From Hyphomonadaceae bacterium (GTDB taxonomy: Bacteria; Pseudomonadota; Alphaproteobacteria; Caulobacterales; Aquidulcibacteraceae): a DNA stretch of 64,000 nucleotides. Below the pieces are notes generated by a model. The model had not been told where the DNA came from, searched no databases, and saw only the letters and a program-made list of their open reading frames with translations. Positions 28,009 through 35,952 of the stretch are shown in pieces; position 1 is the stretch's first letter; every line of letters begins with the position of its first letter. The stretch lies in the NCBI GenBank assembly GCA_023384105.1, contig JAHDXR010000010.1, positions 62,001-126,000 on the forward strand, read 5' to 3'. A program made the position numbers and the translations under genes.

Positions 28009-28773
28009 CTAGCCCTTGAAAGTGTCCTTACGCTTGCGGACCTCGGCGAAGGCTTGCCAGTCCGGCGCGCCGGCCAGGCCGAGCGACGCCTTCAGCAGCG
28101 GCGCGCGCAGGAACGGGTTGGTGTCCTTCTCCACTCCGAGCCGCATCGGCACGGTGGGCCGGCCTGCGGCGCGGAGCCTGTCGATCTCTGCGGCGCGCGC
28201 GGCGAGCGTTTCGTTTCCGGCGTCCACGGCGACGGCGAAGCGGGCGTTCGACTGAGTGTATTCGTGCGCGCAATAGAGCGTGGCGTCGTCCGGCAGCGCG
28301 GCGATTTTCTGCAGACTCGCCCACATCTGTTCGGCTGTGCCTTCGAAGATGCGGCCGCAGCCGAGCGCGAACAGCGCGTCGCCGACGAACGCGGTGTTCT
28401 CGGCGTCGAACACGTAGGCGATGTGCCCCAGCGTGTGCCCCCCGACATCGAGCACGCGCGCTTCGGCGCCGCCCAGCTTCACCACGTCGCCTTCGGCGAC
28501 GATGCGGTCCGGCGCCGCGCCGATCCGCTCGACCTCGGCGGGGCCGGTCACGCGCGCGCCGGTGGCGGCCTTGAGCGCCGCGTTGCCGCCGGCGTGATCG
28601 GGATGCCAGTGCGTGTTCCAGATGTCGGTGATGCGCCAGCCCTTCGCCTGCGCCTGGCGCAGAATCTCGTCCGCGTCCGGCGTGTCGATGGCGGCGGTCG
28701 CGCCGCTCTGCGGCTCGTGGACCAGGAAGCCGTAATTGTCGCTGAGACAGGGGAATTGGTGGATTTGAAGCAT
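28009..28773 (-). CDS. gloB: hydroxyacylglutathione hydrolase (glyoxalase II)
   Basis: 254-residue metallo-beta-lactamase-fold thioesterase hydrolysing S-lactoylglutathione in methylglyoxal detoxification. The metal-binding THWHPDHAG, the GHTLGHIAYV histidine, FVGDALFALGCGR with the bridging Asp, and the late histidine in YCAHEYTQSN are all in place, and the C-terminal glutathione-binding domain ends in RKRKDTF. It is divergent from a methyltransferase, as often seen in alphaproteobacteria. Its start codon is directly preceded by a C-rich repeat instead of a normal ribosome site. Confidence 0.93.
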   Translation of the reverse strand: MLQIHQFPCLSDNYGFLVHEPQSGATAAIDTPDADEILRQAQAKGWRITDIWNTHWHPDHAGGNAALKAATGARVTGPAEVERIGAAPDRIVAEGDVVKLGGAEARVLDVGGHTLGHIAYVFDAENTAFVGDALFALGCGRIFEGTAEQMWASLQKIAALPDDATLYCAHEYTQSNARFAVAVDAGNETLAARAAEIDRLRAAGRPTVPMRLGVEKDTNPFLRAPLLKASLGLAGAPDWQAFAEVRKRKDTFKG

Positions 28774-28901
28774 CGATTAGGGATTGGGGATTAGGGGCTA
28801 GGGAGCCGTGCGTACTGTTCCGCCGCCGCGGCGGACCTTAATGTAGAGCCGCCGCCCGCATTGTCCTACCCCAATCCCTGATCCCAGCCCCCAGTCCCCA
28901 A
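28774..28901. repeat. inverted GGATTAGGGATTGGGG-type repeats filling a divergent promoter
   Basis: The 128-base gap between divergent gloB and the methyltransferase begins with CGATTAGGGATTGGGGATTAGGGGC next to the gloB ATG. It ends with ACCCCAATCCCTGATCCCAGC, running up to AATG of the methyltransferase. The two blocks are imperfect inverted copies, so both genes carry a C-rich AATCCC... leader right at their start codon. A GCCGCCGCGGCGG palindrome lies in the middle. AATCCCTAATCCC repeats are dispersed in many genomes. Here they seem to have replaced the normal leaders. Confidence 0.7.
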
Positions 28902-29654
28902 ATGCGCGTCGATGTTCTTGCCCTGCAGCGCTTCTACGCCTCGCCCTTGGGCGAAGCGGTGCGGCGCGCCGCGTCGCGGCGGCTCGCGACGCTGTGGCCG
29001 CAGGCGGATGGGCTCGACGTGCTGGGGCTGGGCTATCCCTCGCCCTATCTCGGCCGCTTCCAGAAGGGCGCGCGCCGCACGGTGGCGATGATGCCGGCCG
29101 CGCAAGGGGCCGAGCCGTGGGCCGGCGACAACGGCCGCGTGCTGACCGCGCTCGCCGACGACCGGCGCTTGCCGTTCATGGACGCCGTGTTCGACCGCGT
29201 GCTGCTGGTGCATGCGCTCGAAGAGGCGGAGGCGCCCAACGTCATGCTGCGCGACGTGTGGCGCGTGATGGCGCCTGAGGGGCGGCTGGTCGTCATCGTC
29301 GCCAACCGCTGGAGCCTGTGGGCGCAGTCCGGCGCGACGCCGTTCGGGCATGGCCGGCCCTATTCGCGCACGCAGCTGGCGACGCTGCTGTCGGACTCCA
29401 TGTTCGAGCCGGTTGTCTCGGCCCGCGCGCTATACGCGCCGCCGCTGAGCTGGGCGCCGATCGTGCGCACCGCCGATGCGTTCGAGAGCGTTGGCGAACT
29501 GCTCTGGCCGGCGCAGGGCGGGCTGGTGCTGATGGAGGCGGTGAAACGGCTCTACGCCAATACCGCGCGCTCGGAGGGGCGTGTCCTTTTGGCCAAGGCG
29601 CCGCGCCGAACGCCGCAGGGAGCGCCGGGAAACTTGCCCAAGCGCGATCGGTGA
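28902..29654 (+). CDS. class I SAM-dependent methyltransferase
   Basis: 250-residue methyltransferase of the family commonly found beside gloB in alphaproteobacteria. GLDVLGLGYPSPYLGRF is a degenerate motif I, PFMDAVFDRVLLVHALEEAE is motif IV-like and MAPEGRLVVIVANRWSLWAQ the following strand. The substrate is unknown. The glycine-rich SAM loop is atypical (GLGYPSP rather than GxGxG), so activity should not be taken for granted. There is no Shine-Dalgarno because the repeat reaches the ATG. Confidence 0.75.
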   Translation: MRVDVLALQRFYASPLGEAVRRAASRRLATLWPQADGLDVLGLGYPSPYLGRFQKGARRTVAMMPAAQGAEPWAGDNGRVLTALADDRRLPFMDAVFDRVLLVHALEEAEAPNVMLRDVWRVMAPEGRLVVIVANRWSLWAQSGATPFGHGRPYSRTQLATLLSDSMFEPVVSARALYAPPLSWAPIVRTADAFESVGELLWPAQGGLVLMEAVKRLYANTARSEGRVLLAKAPRRTPQGAPGNLPKRDR

Positions 29655-29685
29655 GGCTTATGTTGCGTGTGCGAAGGGGGGCCTT

Positions 29686-30030
29686 GTGAAGCTGATTACC
29701 GCCATCATCAAGCCGAGCCGGCTCGACGCCGTGCTCGAAGCCTTGAAGGACGCCGGCATTGGCGGCCTGACCGTCTCGGAAGTGCGCGGTTTCGGCCGCC
29801 AGAAGGGCAAGACGGAAGTCTATCGCGGCGCCGAATACGAAGTGAAGCTGCTGCCCAAGGTGAAGATCGAAATCGCCGCCGACGAGGCTATCGTCGAAAA
29901 GGCGGTCGAGGCGATCGCCGCCACGGCCAAGACCGGCAAGATCGGCGACGGCAAGATCTGGGTCGCCGACCTCGACTACATCCAGCGCATTCGCACCGGC
30001 GAAACCGGGCAAGCCGCCGTCGAGGGCTGA
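29686..30030 (+). CDS. glnB: PII nitrogen regulatory protein
   Basis: 114-residue PII signal protein sensing glutamine, 2-oxoglutarate and ATP/ADP. The start is GTG with AAGGGGGG upstream (VKLITAIIKPSRLDAVLEAL); the ORF track begins 35 codons too early, inside the methyltransferase tail. Tyr51 of the T-loop (YRGAEYEVKLLP) is conserved, so uridylylation is expected. The B-loop TGKIGDGKIWV is intact. No amtB or glnA is adjacent, which makes the GlnB/GlnK choice unclear. The gene lies 31 bases after the methyltransferase. Confidence 0.88.
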   Translation: MKLITAIIKPSRLDAVLEALKDAGIGGLTVSEVRGFGRQKGKTEVYRGAEYEVKLLPKVKIEIAADEAIVEKAVEAIAATAKTGKIGDGKIWVADLDYIQRIRTGETGQAAVEG

Positions 30031-30135
30031 AGCCGCGCGACCAAAGACGTTCGTCGCAACCCCTCGTGCGGAGCTGGCGGGTTCCGCTAAACTGCGGCCG
30101 GAACTTCTCCCCCAACATCGCAAGGGACAGATCAC

Positions 30136-31983
30136 ATGCAACTCTCAAGGCGCGCGCTGCTTGGCGCGACCGCGGCCGGCTTGGCGCTCGCCGCGTGCGG
30201 CCGCCAGGCGCAGAGCGGCGATCTCAACGGCATTCTCGAGCGGCTCTCGACCGACATCCTGCGTGAGATCCCCGAATACGCGACCAGCCTCGCCGTCTCC
30301 GAAGAGCAGGCCGGCGGGCGCTACATCGACCGTCTGAGCGATTACTCGAAAGAAGGGGCGCTGCGCCTGCGCGGCGTCGCCGAGCGCGCTCTCGGCGAAT
30401 TGCGCGCGTTGAACCGCGAGCGGCTCGAACCGAACGATCGCGTCACCTATGATATCGTGGCCACGGCGCTGCAGGACAGCGTCGACGCCGCCCGCTTCGA
30501 GCACGGCGGCGGCGCCCAGTCGCCCTATGTCGTGACCCAGCTCACCGGCGCCTACACCAGCATTCCGGACTTCCTCGCCAGCCAGCATCCGGTGACGAAC
30601 CGCGAACAGGCGGACGCCTATCTCGCGCGGCTCTCGGCTTACGCCCGCGCGCTCGATCAGGAAACCGCGCGCATCGGCGAGGATGCGGCGACCGGCGTGA
30701 TCCAGCCGAACTTCACCATCGCCGGCGCGGACGGCAATGGCGGCGCCGTCGCCCAGCTGGGCACCTTCGCGGCCACGGCGCCGGCGCAGACGGTGCTGGT
30801 GACGTCGTTGCAGAGCCGCCTCGCCGGCGTCGCCGACATCGCCGACGCCGACAAAGCCGCGCTCGCGCAGCGCGCCGAGCAGATCGTGCGCGACGAGGTG
30901 CTGCCGGCCTATCGGCGCCAGATCGACGCGCTCAACGCGGTCTTGCCGCGCGCGACCGCCGACGCCGGCGTATGGCGCCTGCCGAACGGCGCCGATCTCT
31001 ACGCGACCGCGCTGCGCGCCTACACCACCACCACCATGTCGCCGGAAGAATTGCACCAGATGGGCGTCGACCTCATCGCGCAGTTCACCGGCGAGATGGA
31101 TGCGATCTTCCGCGCGCAAGGCATGACCCGCGGCACGGTCAACGAGCGCATCAACGCGCTGGGCCGCCGTCCGGATCAGATCTTCCCGAGCACGGACGCG
31201 GGGCGCGAGGCGCTGCTGGCGATGCTCAACGAGCAGATGCGCGTCATCACCGCGCGCATGCCGGAGGTGTGCGGCGTGCAGGCGCGCGCGACGCTCGAAA
31301 TCAAGCGCGTGCCGGAATATATCGAAGCGGGCGCGCCGGGCGGCTATTATCAGGTCGCCGCGCTCGACGGTTCGCGGCCGGGCGCCTACTACATCAACCT
31401 GCGCGATCCGGCGAACGAGTGGCCGAAATTCACGCTGCCGACGCTGACCTATCACGAAGGCACGCCGGGCCATCACTGGCAGCTGTCGCTCCAGCAGGAA
31501 GCGGGCGAGATGCCGTTCATCCGCCGCGCGCTCCTGGGCTTCAGCGGCTTCAGCGAGGGCTGGGGCCTCTACGCCGAACAGCTCGCGGACGAGATGGGCA
31601 TGTACCGGAACGATCCGTTCGGCCGCATCGGCTATCTGCAATCGATGACGTTCCGCGCCTCGCGCCTCGTCGTCGACACCGGCATCCATCACATGCGCTG
31701 GACGCGCGAGCAGGCGATCGACTCGATGATGCAGGCGACGGGCGATCAGCGCTCAAACGTCACCACCGAAGTCGAGCGCTATTGCGTGTGGCCGGGCCAG
31801 GCGTGCAGCTACATGGCGGGCCGCCAGGCGCTCAACCGCATGCGCGACGGCGCGCGCGCGGCGCTGGGCGACCGCTTCGACCTGCGCGCGTTCCACGACC
31901 GCGTGCTCACCAACGGCTCGACGCCGCTGACGGTGACGGACGGGCTCGTGAACGAGTGGGTCGCGGAAGTGCAGCGCGCTTAA
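30136..31983 (+). CDS. DUF885 lipoprotein (putative metal-dependent hydrolase)
   Basis: 615 residues, with a leader MQLSRRALLGATAAGLALAAC that has both a twin-arginine-like RR and a lipobox LAAC. The DUF885 domain follows, with the HExxH-like YHEGTPGHHWQLS (about residue 440) typical of this peptidase-like family and GFSGFSEGWGLYAEQLADE after it. Predicted envelope-anchored hydrolase, possibly a peptidase; the substrate is not known. An AAGGGA site precedes the ATG. It is convergent with metW. Confidence 0.85.
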   Translation: MQLSRRALLGATAAGLALAACGRQAQSGDLNGILERLSTDILREIPEYATSLAVSEEQAGGRYIDRLSDYSKEGALRLRGVAERALGELRALNRERLEPNDRVTYDIVATALQDSVDAARFEHGGGAQSPYVVTQLTGAYTSIPDFLASQHPVTNREQADAYLARLSAYARALDQETARIGEDAATGVIQPNFTIAGADGNGGAVAQLGTFAATAPAQTVLVTSLQSRLAGVADIADADKAALAQRAEQIVRDEVLPAYRRQIDALNAVLPRATADAGVWRLPNGADLYATALRAYTTTTMSPEELHQMGVDLIAQFTGEMDAIFRAQGMTRGTVNERINALGRRPDQIFPSTDAGREALLAMLNEQMRVITARMPEVCGVQARATLEIKRVPEYIEAGAPGGYYQVAALDGSRPGAYYINLRDPANEWPKFTLPTLTYHEGTPGHHWQLSLQQEAGEMPFIRRALLGFSGFSEGWGLYAEQLADEMGMYRNDPFGRIGYLQSMTFRASRLVVDTGIHHMRWTREQAIDSMMQATGDQRSNVTTEVERYCVWPGQACSYMAGRQALNRMRDGARAALGDRFDLRAFHDRVLTNGSTPLTVTDGLVNEWVAEVQRA

Positions 31984-32008
31984 GCGCTGCGCCGGCGAGC
32001 TGGCGATA

Positions 32009-32034
32009 CGCCGGCGGTCCATGGACCGCCGGCG
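32009..32034. repeat. tail-to-tail fused mosaic repeat, family A
   Basis: CGCCGGCGGTCCA/TGGACCGCCGGCG is a perfect 26-base palindrome. Here two arms are joined by their TCCATGGA ends, the reverse of the usual order in which CATGCG ends face each other. It lies between the convergent DUF885 and metW genes, flanked by CGCCGGCG hairpin remnants on both sides. Confidence 0.85.
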
Positions 32035-32098
32035 CCCTCGCCGGCATGGCGCGACGGCTGCGGTTGGTGTTGACGCCTATCCGATAAGGCGCAGGCCG

Positions 32099-32139
32099 GC
32101 GTTTCATTTCATCCTGCACGTGGGTCGAAGCTGAAACGC
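32099..32139. repeat. family F palindrome, second copy
   Basis: GCGTTTCATTTCATCCTGCACGTGGGTCGAAGCTGAAACGC is the reverse complement, with small differences, of the module after ltaE (5.01 kb). GCGTTTCA/TGAAACGC form its outer stem. As at the first copy, it stands beside a family A arm. Confidence 0.75.
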
Positions 32140-32163
32140 CGTCGCAACGGACGACGATGCGCT

Positions 32164-32784
32164 TCATGGCGCCAGGACGAACACCGCCTGTTCGGCGAAC
32201 CAGTTGGCGCGCCACAGCGTCCTGGCGAACGGCGCGCCGGTGTGGCCGCGCGAGATCGGCACGGCGCGCTCGACGCTCATGCGCATGTCGCGGGCGAGGC
32301 CGGCGAAATCGCGGACCGTGCAGGGCGCATCGTCGGTCCAGCGCGCCAGCTTGCCCTGAAATATCATGCGCAGCCGCGGGCGCCAGTGCCCGGCGTTGTT
32401 GATCGAGACGATCACCCGTTCGCCCACGCGCGCGGCCGTGCGCAAGACGGCGGCGGGATCGTGCAGCTTCATCAGCGCGTGCGAGAAGATGATGTAATCG
32501 AACGCTGCGCTCGGGAATTGTTCGAGGTCACGCTCAGCGTCGCCCTGCACCACCGAAAGCCCGCGCGAGACGCAGCGGTGCACTTTCGCCGGATCGATAT
32601 CCAGGCCGCGGACGCTGGCGCTGCATTCCTTGATCAGCATGCGCATCAGCGCGCCGTCGCCGCAGCCGACATCGAGCACGCGCGCGCCGTCGGCGACGAT
32701 CTGGGCGATCACGTCGTGATCGGCGCGCGGCTGAAGGCCGGTGCGTTCGACCGGCGCCGGATGAACGAGTTCAAGCTGCGCCAT
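32164..32784 (-). CDS. metW: MetW, methionine biosynthesis protein
   Basis: 206-residue class I methyltransferase-fold protein, obligate companion of MetX in many proteobacteria. Motif I is ARVLDVGCGDGALMRMLI, followed by GLDIDPAKVHRCVSRGLSVV and DYIIFSHALMKLHDP. It shares one base with the metX stop (TGATG), so the two are translated together. MetW is thought to be needed for MetX activity in some species. Its methyltransferase activity is unproven. Confidence 0.9.
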   Translation of the reverse strand: MAQLELVHPAPVERTGLQPRADHDVIAQIVADGARVLDVGCGDGALMRMLIKECSASVRGLDIDPAKVHRCVSRGLSVVQGDAERDLEQFPSAAFDYIIFSHALMKLHDPAAVLRTAARVGERVIVSINNAGHWRPRLRMIFQGKLARWTDDAPCTVRDFAGLARDMRMSVERAVPISRGHTGAPFARTLWRANWFAEQAVFVLAP

Positions 32785-33950
32785 CAGCGGGCTCCTGCCT
32801 GCAGCGCCAGGCCGCGGGCGGTGGCGGCCGCGTCGATGAAGCCGGTCAGCGCCGCTTCGAACGCGGGTTCCTCGCCCAGATAGGCGTCGTGGCCGTTGTC
32901 GCTCTCGATCTCGATATACGAAGCCTCGGCCCCGGCGCCGATCAAGGCGCGGGCGATCTCGCGGCTTTCCTCGACCGGATAGCGCCAGTCGCTCGAAAAC
33001 GCGAACACGCCGTGCCGCGTCGCGGCGCTTTGGAACGCGTTGGAGAGCCGGCCGCCGAAATCGCTGGCGAGATCGAAGCCGTCCATCGCCCGCGAGAGAT
33101 AGAGATACGAATTGGCGTCGAAGCGATCAACATAGCCGGCTTGGTTCGGGCGCGCGAGGCCGCTGTCGTTCTCGACGGTGAAGCCGAAGCGCTCCTTGCT
33201 GCGCGCGCCGTCGCAGCGCGCCCGCACCTCGCTCGCGGAGAGGCCGGCGATCTGCGCCGCGGTGCGCGCCACGCCGACGCCGCGCGTGGGGCGCACGCCG
33301 TGGGTCAGGTAGGCGCCGTTGCGCCAGTCCGGGTCGGCCATGATGGCCTGGCGGCCGAGTTCGGCGAAGGCGATGTTCTGCGCCGACTGTTTCGCCGCCG
33401 CCGCCACCGTGGCGCAGGCGAAGACCCGGCGCGGATAGGCGCTCGCCCAGTTGAGCGCCTGCATGCCGCCGAGCCCCGGGCCGATGACGAGGAACAGGCT
33501 CTCGATGCCGAGCGCTTCGACCAGCATCGCTTGCGCGCGCATGGTGTCGCCGATGGTGATCGCCGGCAGGCGCAGGCCGTAGGGCTGGCCGTCCGGCGCG
33601 ATCGAGCCTGGGCCGGTCGAGCCCATCGAGCCGCCGAGCGTGTTGGCGCAGACGACGAAGAAGCGATTGGTGTCGATCGGCCGGCCGGGGCCGACGATGC
33701 GCGGCCACCAGGCCGGACGGCCCGTCACCGGGTTGGGGCTGGCGACGAACTGGTCTCCCGCCAGCGCGTGGCACACCAGCACCGCATTGGTGCGGTCATG
33801 GTTGAGCGCGCCATAGGTCTCGAACGCGATGGTCAGCGGCGCAAGCGTCTCGCCGCTCTGCAGCTGGAGCGGCGAGGTCTTGTCGAAGCTCAAGGAGCGC
33901 ACGCCGCCCGCCGCTTGCAGTTTCGCCGCCGCTCCGCCCGTGTGAATCAT
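32784..33950 (-). CDS. metX: MetX homoserine O-acyltransferase family protein with altered nucleophile site
   Basis: 388-residue alpha/beta-hydrolase of the MetX family, which acylates homoserine in methionine synthesis. VLVCHALAGDQFV, TGRPAWWPRIVGPGRPIDT, CANTLGGSMGSTGPGS and the catalytic FAFSSDWRYP aspartate and SDNGHDAYLG histidine are conserved. The nucleophile elbow reads IGPGLGGMQALNW: the catalytic serine of the family motif (GGSMGGMQ) is glycine, about residue 159. I set the start at MIHTGG; MLKRRSS at 33986 is an alternative, while the ORF track runs antisense through the chorismate mutase gene. It is coupled to metW. Either this enzyme is inactive or it works differently. Confidence 0.85.
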   Translation of the reverse strand: MIHTGGAAAKLQAAGGVRSLSFDKTSPLQLQSGETLAPLTIAFETYGALNHDRTNAVLVCHALAGDQFVASPNPVTGRPAWWPRIVGPGRPIDTNRFFVVCANTLGGSMGSTGPGSIAPDGQPYGLRLPAITIGDTMRAQAMLVEALGIESLFLVIGPGLGGMQALNWASAYPRRVFACATVAAAAKQSAQNIAFAELGRQAIMADPDWRNGAYLTHGVRPTRGVGVARTAAQIAGLSASEVRARCDGARSKERFGFTVENDSGLARPNQAGYVDRFDANSYLYLSRAMDGFDLASDFGGRLSNAFQSAATRHGVFAFSSDWRYPVEESREIARALIGAGAEASYIEIESDNGHDAYLGEEPAFEAALTGFIDAAATARGLALQAGAR

Positions 33951-34073
33951 GGAGCGTATGCATAGACTGCTTCGCCTCTTAAGCATCCCCCGAAGCGGTG
34001 CGCCGCTGTTGATGACGCGCATCTGGCGCGGACGTTGGCGGTAGCGGCGAAAGGCGGCTATGGTCGCGCCGAT

Positions 34074-34898
34074 ATGAACGACGCCGCTCCCCCGCCGCCG
34101 GACGACCCGAACGATCCGATCGGATCGGTTCGGCGCCAAATCGACGACCTCGACTCCCAGCTGCTCGCGCTGGTGACGCAGCGGCTTCAGCTTGCGGAGA
34201 AGATCGTCCAGGCCAAGGCGCCGCAGTCGGGACTGCCGATCCGGCCCGGCCGGGAAGTGGCGCTGCTGCGCCGGCTTGTTTCGGAGGCGCAGCCGCCGCT
34301 GGAGCGCGAACTGGTGGTTGAGCTGTGGCGGGCGCTGATCGGCGCCAGCCTGCGCCGCCAGCGCGTGATCGATGTCGTCGTCGGCGGCGGCCGCGGCGAT
34401 CCCACGCGGCTGTTCGACATCGCCCGGCGTCATTTCGGCGCCCGAACGCGGATCAAGGATGTCGGCGAGCCGCAGATGGCGCTGCAGAAGGCGGCCGAGA
34501 ATCCGGACGCATTGGTGGCCATCACCTGGTGGCCGTCCGCGCCCGGCGTCGGCGCCTGGTGGCCGGCGCTGAGCGAGCGGCGTTTTCACTCCCTCAACAT
34601 CATCGCCGGCCTGCCGCTGCTCGCGACCACCGACGAGCCGGAAGCGGCGCTGTTCGCCGCCAGCCCGATCGAGCAGGCGGGCGGCGACCAGACCATGCTG
34701 TTCGTGTTCGACCGCCATCACCGGCTGCAGCGCGCGCTGAAGGAGGCGGGTCTCGCCGGCGTCGAGGCGGCGCGGGCCGAGCCGCGGGCGCTGGTCCGTG
34801 TCGAGGGCTTCGTGCCGGCGGACGATCCGCGGCTTGCGTTGATGCAGCGGGCGCTGTCCGACGACGTGCGCGTGCTTGGCTCCTACGCGCGGGTCTGA
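34074..34898 (+). CDS. chorismate mutase with C-terminal prephenate-dehydratase-like extension
   Basis: 274 residues. The N-terminal AroQ-type chorismate mutase (about 15-95) has RRQIDDLDSQLLALVTQRL, LAEKIVQAKA and RELVVELWRALIGASLRRQ. The C-terminal ~170 residues (VDVVVGGGRGDPTRLFDIA, ENPDALVAITWW, GLPLLATTDEPEAALFAAS) resemble a degenerate type-2 periplasmic-binding/prephenate dehydratase fold, but lack a TRF motif, so a dehydratase activity is unlikely. A real dehydratase is encoded at 56.7 kb. ATG at MNDAAPPP chosen over the ORF-track start. 2 bases separate it from tyrC. Confidence 0.8.
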   Translation: MNDAAPPPPDDPNDPIGSVRRQIDDLDSQLLALVTQRLQLAEKIVQAKAPQSGLPIRPGREVALLRRLVSEAQPPLERELVVELWRALIGASLRRQRVIDVVVGGGRGDPTRLFDIARRHFGARTRIKDVGEPQMALQKAAENPDALVAITWWPSAPGVGAWWPALSERRFHSLNIIAGLPLLATTDEPEAALFAASPIEQAGGDQTMLFVFDRHHRLQRALKEAGLAGVEAARAEPRALVRVEGFVPADDPRLALMQRALSDDVRVLGSYARV

Positions 34899-34900
34899 AC

Positions 34901-35818
34901 ATGGCTGTTGTCTTTGAACGCGTCGCCGTCATCGGCGTGGGCTTGATCGGCGCCTCGATCGCGCGCGCCGCGCGGGCCGAAGGCGCTGCCGGCGAGGTGG
35001 CGCTCTACGACGCCGACGAAGGCGTTCGCGCCCGCGCGCGCGCGCTTGAACTGGGCGAGGTGTGCGACAGCGCGGCAGCCGCCGCGGCGGGCGCCGATCT
35101 GGTGATCCTCGCCGTGCCGGTGGGCGCGATGGCCAAGGCGCTCGAGGCCGCAGCGCCCGGCGTGAAGCCGGGCGCGATCATCACCGACGTCGGCTCGGTG
35201 AAAGGCGCGGTGGTGCAGGCGCTGCGGCCGCTCGCGCCGCGAGACGCGCTGCTGATCCCCGGCCACCCGATCGCCGGCACCGAGCATTCCGGACCGGACG
35301 CCGGCTTCGCCACGCTGTTCAAGGGACGCTGGCACATCCTGACGCCGCTCGACGATCCGCGCCCGGAATACGCCGCCGGCCTCGACCGGCTCGAAGCGTT
35401 CTGGCGCGCGCTCGGCGCCAATGTCGAACGCATGGACCTGGCGCGCCATGACGTGGTGCTCGCGGTCACCAGCCACTTGCCGCACCTGATCGCCTTCAAC
35501 ATCGTGGCCATGGCGGAGGATCTGGAGAGCGTCACCGAAAGCGAGGTGGTGAAGTTCTCCGCGTCGGGCTTCCGCGACTTCACCCGCATCGCCGCCTCCG
35601 ATCCGACGATGTGGCGCGACGTGTTCCTGAACAACCGCGAAGCCGTGCTCGAAGTGCTCGGCCGCTTCTCGGAAGACCTGGCCGCGCTGCAGCGCGCGAT
35701 CCGCTGGGGCGAAGGCGATGCGCTCTACGACCTGTTCGACCGCGCCCGCCGCATGCGCCGCGAAGTGATCGAAGCCGGACAAGACACGCCCGCGCCGAAC
35801 TGGGGGCGGGAGAATTAG
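34901..35818 (+). CDS. tyrC: prephenate/arogenate (cyclohexadienyl) dehydrogenase
   Basis: 305-residue NAD(P)-dependent dehydrogenase of tyrosine synthesis. Rossmann motif VAVIGVGLIGASIARAARA at the N-terminus, then ADLVILAVPVGAM, ITDVGSVKGAVV, the catalytic histidine region LIPGHPIAGTEHSGPDAG and TSHLPHLIAFNIV. The ORF track starts 192 codons too early inside the chorismate mutase. It forms an operon with chorismate mutase (chorismate to prephenate to hydroxyphenylpyruvate). The TAG stop lies in the arm of a family B repeat. Preference for prephenate or arogenate is not evident. Confidence 0.9.
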   Translation: MAVVFERVAVIGVGLIGASIARAARAEGAAGEVALYDADEGVRARARALELGEVCDSAAAAAAGADLVILAVPVGAMAKALEAAAPGVKPGAIITDVGSVKGAVVQALRPLAPRDALLIPGHPIAGTEHSGPDAGFATLFKGRWHILTPLDDPRPEYAAGLDRLEAFWRALGANVERMDLARHDVVLAVTSHLPHLIAFNIVAMAEDLESVTESEVVKFSASGFRDFTRIAASDPTMWRDVFLNNREAVLEVLGRFSEDLAALQRAIRWGEGDALYDLFDRARRMRREVIEAGQDTPAPNWGREN

Positions 35819-35952
35819 GCGTCAGGCGCCAGAGTCATTCCGGGGCAATGCGCAGCATTGAACCCGGAACCCAGGGCCGCCGGTACGACATTGGCCCTGG
35901 GTTCCGGATCGCGCTCCGCGCGTCCGGAATGACTCTGACGCCTGACGCCTAA
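35815..35952. repeat. family B palindromic element providing both convergent stop codons
   Basis: A 138-base element with 29-base terminal arms, TTAGGCGTCAGGCGCCAGAG... and its complement with one mismatch. It contains a central 15-base hairpin CCGGAACCCAGGGCC/GGCCCTGGGTTCCGG and GATCGCGCTCCGCGCGTCCGGAATGAC. The TAG stops of tyrC (35816) and of the DUF2125 gene (35951) both fall inside the arms. It shares its core with the nested copy at 27.1 kb. Confidence 0.9.

Noticed and set aside
33951-34073. SAM-responsive riboswitch upstream of metX
   Set aside because: I read the metX leader for SAM-II/SAM-I type cores and saw no convincing pseudoknot sequence. The region is short and overlaps the divergent chorismate mutase promoter. 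A covariance search would settle it.
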